A stretch of DNA of 9,146 nt from DATLAN01 sp035527455. Lineage in GTDB: Bacteria > Planctomycetota > Planctomycetia > Pirellulales > Thermoguttaceae. The DNA is taken from positions 1 to 9,146 of the forward strand of contig DATLAN010000479.1 in assembly GCA_035527455.1 (NCBI GenBank), written 5' to 3'. The notes under the pieces were generated by a model that saw only the letters and a program-made list of their open reading frames with translations, made no database searches and was not told the DNA's origin. A program made the translations under genes and the position numbers. Positions 1-9,146 of the stretch are shown piece after piece. Within the stretch, counting starts at the first letter, position 1. Each line of letters opens with the position of its first letter.

Positions 1-168
1 CACTTCGACTACGTCCACTACAATCCCGTCAAGCACGGGTATGTGGACGCACCGGCGAAATGGCCGTGGACCACGTTCCACAAGTACGTCCGCCTCGGCA
101 CCTATCCCCCGAATTGGGCCTCCGGTTCGTTGGATTTGTCCCGAGTCGACGATCAACTGCTCGAGTAG
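1..168 (+). CDS. REP-associated tyrosine transposase (RAYT, Y1 family), C-terminal end only
   Basis: Frame 1 is open from the left edge to a TAG at 166-168 and gives the last 55 residues of a protein whose start is outside the window. It contains YVHYNPVKHGYV, then a PWTTFHKYV stretch and a GTYPPNWA stretch. This is the usual tail of RAYT proteins (transposase IS200-like / COG1943), which nick and rejoin single-stranded DNA at REP hairpins. The expected nucleophile is a tyrosine of the YVHYNP helix (Tyr4 or Tyr7 of the fragment); this rests on knowledge of the family. The HUH metal motif would lie further left. The stop codon is part of the first REP palindrome, so transposase and putative target are physically joined. 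The family call is secure, but whether the full protein is intact cannot be seen. Confidence 0.88.
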   Translation, partial: HFDYVHYNPVKHGYVDAPAKWPWTTFHKYVRLGTYPPNWASGSLDLSRVDDQLLE

Positions 169-186
169 GTCAGGGCTTGCCCTGAC
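165..186 (+). repeat. left REP unit, overlapping the transposase stop codon
   Basis: GTAG at 165-168, stem arms at 169-176 and 179-186, loop TT at 177-178. The TAG of the head is the in-frame stop of the transposase fragment. Confidence 0.85.
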
Positions 187-222
187 GGATTGTGGTCCGA
201 CACCATGTCGTCGTCGAGATTC

Positions 223-240
223 GTCAGGGCAAGCCCTGAC

Positions 241-244
<4 letters not shown>
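223..244 (-). repeat. right REP unit, overlapping the rseP stop codon
   Basis: On the minus strand the unit reads GTAG (244-241), then the same 18-base palindrome (240-223). The TAG of the head (243-241) is the in-frame stop of rseP. It is an exact inverted copy of the left unit. Confidence 0.85.
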
Positions 245-2457
<2,213 letters not shown>

Positions 2458-2462
2458 CGCAA

Positions 2463-3626
2463 TCAAGGAGAGACCCAACGCAACACCTCCTGACGAGCCC
2501 AACGGTCCAGTTCGAGCACCCTGTCCAGGGTGGGGTTGGGATCGAAGTTGTGATTTTCGAGAACGTTCTTACATGCCGGCACGATTTCGTGGAATCCCAG
2601 CCGCCCGTCGAGGAAGGCGGCCACGGCGGCCTCGTTGGCGCCGTTGAGCACTGCCCCGGCGGTACCCCCGGCCCGGGCCACGTCCAGACCGAGCTGCAAA
2701 GCCCCAAACCGCTCGAAGTCCGGCGGCTCGAACTGCAGTTCCATGGCCCGGCTCCAGTCCAGCTTCGCTGCCACCCCGGGCCGACGCGCCGGGTAGGTCA
2801 GGGCATACTGAATGGGCAGCTTCATATCGGGCGGACTGAGCTGCGCGATCACCGAACCGTCGATGTATTCTACCATCGAATGGACGATCGATTGAGGGTG
2901 AATCACCACGGCGATCTGATCCGCCGTCAGATCGAACAGCCAGCGGGCCTCGATGATCTCCAGGGCCTTGTTCATCAACGTGGCCGAGTCGATCGTAATC
3001 TTGCGGCCCATGTTCCAGGTGGGGTGGGCCAGGGCCTCGGCAACGGACACTTCGGCCAATTGCTCGGGAGAATAGGTACGGAACGGCCCCCCGCTGGCGG
3101 TGAGAATCACCCGGCGGACCTCCTCGCGACGCCCGGCCTGCATCGCCTGAAACACCGCGCTGTGTTCGCTATCGACCGGCAGCAGGCGCGCCCGCTTCGA
3201 TTCCGCCAAACTGGTGACCAGCGGCCCTCCCACGACGAGGCTCTCCTTGTTGGCCAGGGCAACCGTCTTGCCGGCCTCCAACGCCGCCAGCGTACCCTGC
3301 AAACCCGCACTGCCGACAACGGCGGAGACCACGATGTCCATGTCGCCGTCGGAAACGGCTTCGGCGACGCGATCGGGGCCGACGAGCAGTTCCACGTCGT
3401 CGGGCAGATCCGACCAGTCTTCGCGCTGGGCCGACGCCGGATCGGTCGCCACGATCCGACGGGGTCGAATCGCCTGGGCCTGTTCCTTCAGCAGCTTCGT
3501 GCTCGTATGGGCAGACAGCACCACCGCCCGTAGCGAACCCCCCGAGGCGGCGATCACCTCCAACGTGCTACGACCGATACTCCCGGTAGAACCCAACACA
3601 GCAACATTGGTCACACGGTCGGTCAT
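2463..3626 (-). CDS. dxr: 1-deoxy-D-xylulose 5-phosphate reductoisomerase
   Basis: Second enzyme of the MEP isoprenoid pathway: it converts DXP to 2-C-methyl-D-erythritol 4-phosphate with NADPH and a divalent metal, in the cytoplasm. From the ATG at 3626 it has 387 residues, close to the family norm (398 in E. coli). Motifs: GSTGSIG (12-18, NADPH fold), NKES (126-129), VDSEH (Asp152 and Glu154, metal ligands), ASGGPFR (about 177-183), HPTWNMGRKITID (201-213), MNKALE (218-223, Glu223 the third metal ligand) and HPQSIVHSMVEY (243-254). No key residue is missing. The reading frame stays open upstream to a TTG at 3710, but those 28 extra residues (MVPNPRP...) do not look like the family, so the ATG is preferred. 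No good ribosome site precedes it. dxr followed by rseP is a common bacterial gene order; the usual uppS and cdsA neighbours are absent here. Confidence 0.97.
   Translation of the reverse strand: MTDRVTNVAVLGSTGSIGRSTLEVIAASGGSLRAVVLSAHTSTKLLKEQAQAIRPRRIVATDPASAQREDWSDLPDDVELLVGPDRVAEAVSDGDMDIVVSAVVGSAGLQGTLAALEAGKTVALANKESLVVGGPLVTSLAESKRARLLPVDSEHSAVFQAMQAGRREEVRRVILTASGGPFRTYSPEQLAEVSVAEALAHPTWNMGRKITIDSATLMNKALEIIEARWLFDLTADQIAVVIHPQSIVHSMVEYIDGSVIAQLSPPDMKLPIQYALTYPARRPGVAAKLDWSRAMELQFEPPDFERFGALQLGLDVARAGGTAGAVLNGANEAAVAAFLDGRLGFHEIVPACKNVLENHNFDPNPTLDRVLELDRWARQEVLRWVSP
2486..2491 (-). promoter_or_regulatory. Shine-Dalgarno-like AGGAGG near the rseP start, inside dxr
   Basis: The minus strand reads AGGAGG within the last dxr codons. 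Seven bases later comes an in-frame TTG (2478-2476) of the rseP frame; the ATG (2457) is 28 bases away. The spacing favours the TTG as the initiation codon, with rseP then overlapping the dxr end. Alternatively the ATG is reached by coupled termination and reinitiation from the dxr TGA. The sequence alone cannot decide. Confidence 0.45.
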
Positions 3627-3719
3627 TCGCAGGCGTTGTCGGGCAGAGGGGTTTCCGGCACGTTTCAGCGTCGCGCCGAAAGTGGTGTCGGGCCGGGGGT
3701 TAGGAACCAAAGCACCATT

Positions 3720-3735
3720 GTAGGGAGCCTCTCCC
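3720..3735 (+). repeat. GTAG-headed short palindrome (possible degenerate REP)
   Basis: GTAG (3720-3723) runs into GGGAG-CCT-CTCCC (3723-3735), a 5-bp stem with a three-base loop. The layout resembles the REP units at the left edge, but the palindrome sequence differs and only one copy is seen here. It lies upstream of both dxr and ftsH. It could be a second REP class, an operator, or chance. Confidence 0.35.
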
Positions 3736-3738
3736 GGT

Positions 3739-3759
3739 CCGACAAGCCGGCTTTGTCGG
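3739..3759. repeat. inverted repeat in the dxr/ftsH intergenic region
   Basis: The left arm CCGACAA (3739-3745) pairs perfectly with TTGTCGG (3753-3759), with a short GC-rich centre (GCCGGCT). It follows directly on the GTAG-headed hairpin. It is followed by neither a T run nor a gene end, so it is not a terminator of the usual type. It may be an operator for the divergent genes or part of a repeat element. Confidence 0.45.
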
Positions 3760-3789
3760 TTCGATTACACCTTTACTTCGTTGACAAAG

Positions 3790-3798
3790 TGGTATGAT
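3790..3798 (+). promoter_or_regulatory. candidate extended -10 promoter for ftsH
   Basis: TGGTATGAT fits the extended -10 form (TG, one base, then TATGAT). The expected transcript start is near 3805, giving a leader of about 29 bases before the ATG at 3834. A consensus-like TTGACA (3781-3786) lies just upstream but only six bases from TATGAT, too close to act as its -35; a weak TTTACT (3772-3777) lies 15 bases upstream. This is sequence matching only. Confidence 0.4.
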
Positions 3799-3821
3799 TG
3801 CAAATGGTGGAAAGCGGAAAC

Positions 3822-3826
3822 GGGGA
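3822..3826 (+). promoter_or_regulatory. ribosome binding site deciding the ftsH start
   Basis: GGGGA ends seven bases before the ATG at 3834. The upstream in-frame candidates (TTG 3798, ATG 3804, GTG 3807) have no such site and overlap or abut the candidate -10 element, so 3834 is the better start. Confidence 0.45.
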
Positions 3827-3833
3827 ACCTTCT

Positions 3834-5948
<2,115 letters not shown>

Positions 5949-5994
5949 TGCCGCGAATCACCATGGTTAGGCCACCAGGGCCGAAATGACCTTC
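5949..5994. other. short convergent gap after ftsH
   Basis: 46 bases separate the ftsH stop from the stop of the minus-strand GH127 fragment. It holds a weak GGCC-ACCAG-GGCC pairing (from about 5970) but no T run, so I see no convincing terminator. Confidence 0.5.
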
Positions 5995-6276
5995 CTACTG
6001 TTGAGGACGCGGGAAGGGGCCCGTCGATAGCCGCTCGGCTGCCGCTTGTGTGCGGGCGATCCAGACGTTCATTTCGCCCGGGTCGCGGTTCGCGCGGGCG
6101 TAGAACGGGATGGCGGTGAACTTCTTGCCGCTCTTGAGGGTTCCGGTGAGAACCGTCACGCCGTGCAGCAGGTTCTCGCGGTACTCGGCCTTCAGAGCGA
6201 CGTCGTCGTCCAGGACGATGTCCAACACCTTCCCGCCGTTGTCCGGCCATTCCGCACAGTAGACGATCGGCCCGCG
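5995..6276 (-). pseudogene. orphan C-terminal fragment of a GH127-like (DUF1680) glycoside hydrolase
   Basis: About 93 residues, starting RGPIVYCAEWPDNGG, continuing VLDIVLDDDVALKAEYRENL and VTVLTGTLKSGKKFTAIP, and ending in FYARANRDPGEMNVWIAR plus a short tail before TAG (5997-5995). The RGPIVYC and ANR-PGEM-VW patterns are those of the C-terminal beta domain of family 127 glycosidases (beta-L-arabinofuranosidase type), which normally exceed 550 residues. The catalytic barrel is absent. The upstream frame has no family resemblance and becomes the antisense-shifted shadow of the PQQ gene. There is no credible start codon or ribosome site, so this is a remnant carried in a fusion. The family assignment rests on recognised motifs, without alignment. 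Confidence 0.7.
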
Positions 6277-9146
6277 CCCCAACACTCGATACTGCCGTCC
6301 TGGTTGACGATGAACAGCCTGCCATAGGCTGCCGCTATGCCGTCCCAGGCGGGAAGCACATCGAGCGTATATTCGGCGAGCTTGGAGCCGTCGACGGCGG
6401 AGGCCGCCCATAGAACACCGCCCAGGCGGCCTTCGTAGGTGGCTGCGACATCGCCGAGGTTGAAGACAAGCGGTGCCCCGGCGACAAAGACGACGTCACC
6501 GGCCAAGGCCATGGCTTTGCCGGTCAGCGGAATGTTGGTCTTCCACTTGCTCGACCAGCCGTCCGCCAACTTGGTCTTGGCCATCAGCAGGTAACCGTTG
6601 CGAGGATTGAAGCTCTCCCCGCGGTTTACGGGCACCCCGAACACTGAATAGTAGTTGATACCGTCGGAAACAATGATGTCGCCGGTGGGGTATTCTGTCT
6701 TTTCGGTAGTCCACATCTTGCGGTGGTTGAAATCTTCCTGGACGAGTTTGTATTCCCGGTGATTACGTTTCGATTCAAGCATTCCGGCGGAGGCGAGCAG
6801 ATGTTTCCCGGCCACGGCATCCGTCAGGTCAAGATTGAAGGCCTGCTGCCGGATGTAGAGTGTGTCGCCTTCGCTGGTCATGACATCGGCGGTGGTTCCG
6901 AGAATCACTTCCGTTTCCGACCGGTCGCCCTCTTCGACAAAAGCGGGAAAGCCGTCGTCGGCATAGGGGCCGTAGAACTGTCGCTGGTAGCGGATTTTGC
7001 CGGTTGCCGGATCCAGCCCATAGATAAAAAGGCCGCCGTCAAGGTAGGAAGAGCGCCCGGCGCAGAAGTAGGCGGTGTCGTTGGTGATCAGCACGCTGCC
7101 GTGGACGGGCCAGGCCGATTCAAGCTGGTCGAAGGCGCAGATCATCTTGTCCGGCAGGTCGCGGAACCGCCACGAGAGAGCGCCGTCGGAGGCTCGTACG
7201 CAATGCACCCATCCGTCGCGGCTGCCGAAGAGCAGTAGACCCCTGTGGTAGGTCGGCGGCGAATCGATCCGACCGCCGGCCACATATTCCCAAAGGGTCT
7301 TTCCGCTGTCGGCATCCAGGGCGCGAAGCACGTGGGCATCGGTTTCGGCGATGAACAACTTGCCTTCGGCAATCACCGGCGCGCTGACTTTTGTCTTGAA
7401 ATTGGTCTTCCACAACGGCTTCAGCCCGTCGGCCGGCACTTGCGTCGTGGTGCCCGCATAGCGGCGTGCATCCTGCCGGAAGGTCGGCCAGGGTGTGTCG
7501 GCGGAACCGCTGCTTTGGCCGTAGGCCGGGCCCTTTTCAAGGCGGACCGACCGCTCGATCTTCACGACCTGCCCCTTGGTGGGCAGCGACTCTTCGTCGG
7601 TGTAGTAGGCGTTGAAGTTATGCAGGGCGACCGGGAGGTGGCACTGGCAGGCGTAGGGGCCGCAGTAGATCAGCCCGTTGCAGGGCAGATGTCCCATACT
7701 GCAGGTGGCACGCGCGAAGGGCGCGGGGTATTCGGTGTCGGTTTCGAAATCCATGCAGTCGGGGCCGCCGGTTTTGCTGTTGATGAAGAAGCGTTCGGTG
7801 ATGAAATTGCGGAAACAGCGGTCGTGCCCCATCGGCTTGGAGAGTTGCTGGTCGATCGTCCTGATCTCGTCCCCCGTTTTCAGGTCGTAGGCAGTCGGTT
7901 TTTGGGTGACGATTCCTTGCGGATTATTGCAGGCGCCGCACATCCACAGGGCATCGGCGGCAATCAGAAGATCGGTAGACGCTTCATATCCCTTGCGCGC
8001 CGCGATGGCTTTGCCCCAATAATCGCTTCCGTCGGCCAGCGAATAGGCATACACGCTGCTGCCTTCCTCGGAGTAGACCGCCTCATCGGAAAGCACCAGC
8101 GAGTTGGGCGAGTTTCCGCGCCCGTAAGGAATGTTCTTGTCGACCGCCCAGTTCTGCTTTCCCGTCCGCGCATCGAGGCAAAACACGCCTTGTGTGCTTT
8201 GGTAAACCAGCCGGTCACCTTTGAGCGCCAGCGAACAGCCGGTGTAATAGGTGATCTCCCGGCTCCGCCAGATTTCCTTGCCGGTCTCGGCTTCTAACGC
8301 CACGATCACGCAAGTGGGATTCTCGGCGTTGCGCGTCTGAGGGTTATAGAGCGAAAGGGGAAAGCCGTCTCCCTGAAAAGCATTGCCGGAATTCGCCGCG
8401 GCGGGGGCCTTGTCCGTTTCCTTCTCTTCGTTTACATTTCCCGTCCCTCTTCTCTTTTCCTTGCTGGCTACCCCCGGGCTGCGATAGGAATCGAAGTGCA
8501 TGCGGTCGCCGATGACGACATAGAGCCGGCCCTCGTGGAAGGCAAACTCCTGAGTGCCCTCCGTGCCCTCATATTGCATCAAGGTTTTTCCGGTCGCCCC
8601 ATCCAGAGCCGTCAGCGGCGCGGTGAGCCCCGGCGTGCAGTAGACCGTATCGCCGATGGCTACCAGCCGCCGCTGCATCTGGGCGTGGTAGTTCTTGATG
8701 TAGACGGTAACCTGTTCCCAGTTCGGGTAGTCCAGCGTCCAAAGCACCACGCCGCTGAAGGCGCTGCGGGCAATCAGTTTCCACCTGGCCGGCAGAAGGG
8801 GATTCTCCGCGGTCTCGGTGTCTTCGATCGTAAACAGCCGGCCGCCCGAGGAGACCATGCTGGAGACGGTCGCCGCCCCGATGTGCGCACGGGTCCAGGC
8901 CGGGCCGGAAATCCACTGGACATGACGCGGCGGCCCGACTACCGTATCCCGTGCCACGCAGTTGTTGTCCGCCCCATGGAGGTATTGCGGCCACTCGTCC
9001 ATTTCCCTGGGATAGGGTTTGGTGATCTTCTGACCGTGGACGATGGCTACGCCGTACGGTGCGAGCACCCTCTGCACCTCGGAATCGGGGACTTCGATAC
9101 CGGACTCCACAATCACTAGGTTCACCAAATTGTCGATATACGGTAG
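6192..9146 (-). CDS. large PQQ-type beta-propeller protein, 5' end outside the window, 3' end aberrant
   Basis: 984 codons are visible; the frame is open through the right edge (first residues LPYIDNLVNLVIVE). The opening segment, ending EVPDSEVQRVLAPYGVAIV, resembles the last strand-helix part of a class I methyltransferase fold, so the full protein is probably a methyltransferase-propeller fusion as seen in planctomycetes. Two propeller halves follow, each opened by a WPQYLHGADNN or WPTFRQDARR motif (near 9000 and 7490), with repeated blades of the DA-TGK-LW type (for example LDARTGKQNWAVD and LDADSGKTLWEY). Two Cys clusters stand out: CGAC at 7929-7940 and five Cys at 7641-7703. A polar Lys/Glu/Asn-rich stretch near 8390-8470 looks like a linker between blades. 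The last in-family residues are GSIECWG; about 25 residues after that are out-of-frame GH127 sequence down to TGA 6194-6192. PQQ or heme binding is not established; function unknown. Confidence 0.85.
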   Translation of the reverse strand, partial: LPYIDNLVNLVIVESGIEVPDSEVQRVLAPYGVAIVHGQKITKPYPREMDEWPQYLHGADNNCVARDTVVGPPRHVQWISGPAWTRAHIGAATVSSMVSSGGRLFTIEDTETAENPLLPARWKLIARSAFSGVVLWTLDYPNWEQVTVYIKNYHAQMQRRLVAIGDTVYCTPGLTAPLTALDGATGKTLMQYEGTEGTQEFAFHEGRLYVVIGDRMHFDSYRSPGVASKEKRRGTGNVNEEKETDKAPAAANSGNAFQGDGFPLSLYNPQTRNAENPTCVIVALEAETGKEIWRSREITYYTGCSLALKGDRLVYQSTQGVFCLDARTGKQNWAVDKNIPYGRGNSPNSLVLSDEAVYSEEGSSVYAYSLADGSDYWGKAIAARKGYEASTDLLIAADALWMCGACNNPQGIVTQKPTAYDLKTGDEIRTIDQQLSKPMGHDRCFRNFITERFFINSKTGGPDCMDFETDTEYPAPFARATCSMGHLPCNGLIYCGPYACQCHLPVALHNFNAYYTDEESLPTKGQVVKIERSVRLEKGPAYGQSSGSADTPWPTFRQDARRYAGTTTQVPADGLKPLWKTNFKTKVSAPVIAEGKLFIAETDAHVLRALDADSGKTLWEYVAGGRIDSPPTYHRGLLLFGSRDGWVHCVRASDGALSWRFRDLPDKMICAFDQLESAWPVHGSVLITNDTAYFCAGRSSYLDGGLFIYGLDPATGKIRYQRQFYGPYADDGFPAFVEEGDRSETEVILGTTADVMTSEGDTLYIRQQAFNLDLTDAVAGKHLLASAGMLESKRNHREYKLVQEDFNHRKMWTTEKTEYPTGDIIVSDGINYYSVFGVPVNRGESFNPRNGYLLMAKTKLADGWSSKWKTNIPLTGKAMALAGDVVFVAGAPLVFNLGDVAATYEGRLGGVLWAASAVDGSKLAEYTLDVLPAWDGIAAAYGRLFIVNQDGSIECWGAGRSSTVRNGRTTAGRCWTSSWTTTSL
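6270..6285 (-). other. fusion junction between PQQ gene and GH127 fragment
   Basis: The propeller frame reads GSIECWGAG down to about 6270, while the GH127 frame becomes recognisable from RGPIVYC at 6276. The two families are in different reading frames across the G/C-rich stretch GGGGCGCGGGCC (minus strand). Neither a native stop for the propeller nor a start for the hydrolase is present, which fits a deletion or illegitimate join with loss of both intervening ends. A misassembly at this point would look the same. Confidence 0.6.

Noticed and set aside
2793..2804. GTAGGTCAGGGC, identical to the first 12 bases of the REP unit, inside dxr
   Set aside because: No matching second arm follows. 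It reverse-translates to Ala-Leu-Thr-Tyr in a conserved dxr segment, so it is ordinary coding sequence.
3781..3798. TTGACA and TATGAT read as a -35/-10 pair
   Set aside because: Only six bases separate them, against the roughly 17 a sigma-70 promoter needs. Only the TGGTATGAT extended -10 was kept.
6192..6411. Programmed frameshift joining the PQQ and GH127 frames
   Set aside because: No slippery heptamer or downstream structure stands out, and the joined families are unrelated with the hydrolase mostly missing. A deletion join or assembly error is simpler.
7245..8297. 350-residue plus-strand open frame opposite the PQQ gene
   Set aside because: No recognisable domain, and the opposite strand carries clear propeller repeats throughout.

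Overview
The window looks like a piece of a GC-rich bacterial chromosome, most probably from the Planctomycetota. That is an inference from family resemblance and was not tested by a search. The supporting signs are an oversized RseP with a long charged insert, an FtsH whose zinc motif reads HESAH, a very large two-propeller PQQ-type protein apparently joined to a methyltransferase-like domain, a GH127 tail, and a REP-type transposase.

Layout: (1) 1-168, plus strand, is the C-terminal end of a REP-associated tyrosine transposase (RAYT). (2) 165-244 is a perfect inverted pair of GTAG-headed REP palindromes (a REPIN-like doublet). It lies between two convergent genes and supplies the stop codon of both. 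(3) 241-2457, minus strand, is rseP (site-2 zinc protease), and 2463-3626, minus strand, is dxr (DXP reductoisomerase). They form a tight two-gene unit with dxr first. (4) 3627-3833 is a divergent intergenic region with two hairpin-forming palindromes and a candidate extended -10 promoter facing right. (5) 3834-5948, plus strand, is ftsH (AAA+ membrane zinc protease). (6) 5995-6276, minus strand, is an orphan C-terminal fragment resembling glycoside hydrolase family 127. (7) 6192-9146, minus strand, is a long PQQ-repeat protein open at the right edge. Its own 3' end has been replaced: after about base 6276 it runs out of frame through the GH127 fragment to a chance stop.

How the parts fit: dxr (isoprenoid precursors), rseP (intramembrane proteolysis) and ftsH (membrane protein quality control) are housekeeping envelope genes. 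Both membrane proteases are controlled from the same short divergent region. The two ends of the window are plastic. The left end carries a transposase with what look like its own target repeats. The right end carries a gene-fusion scar. I found no CRISPR array, RNA gene, phage module or undescribed multi-gene system. The most interesting items are the REP doublet that terminates two genes and the PQQ/GH127 junction.
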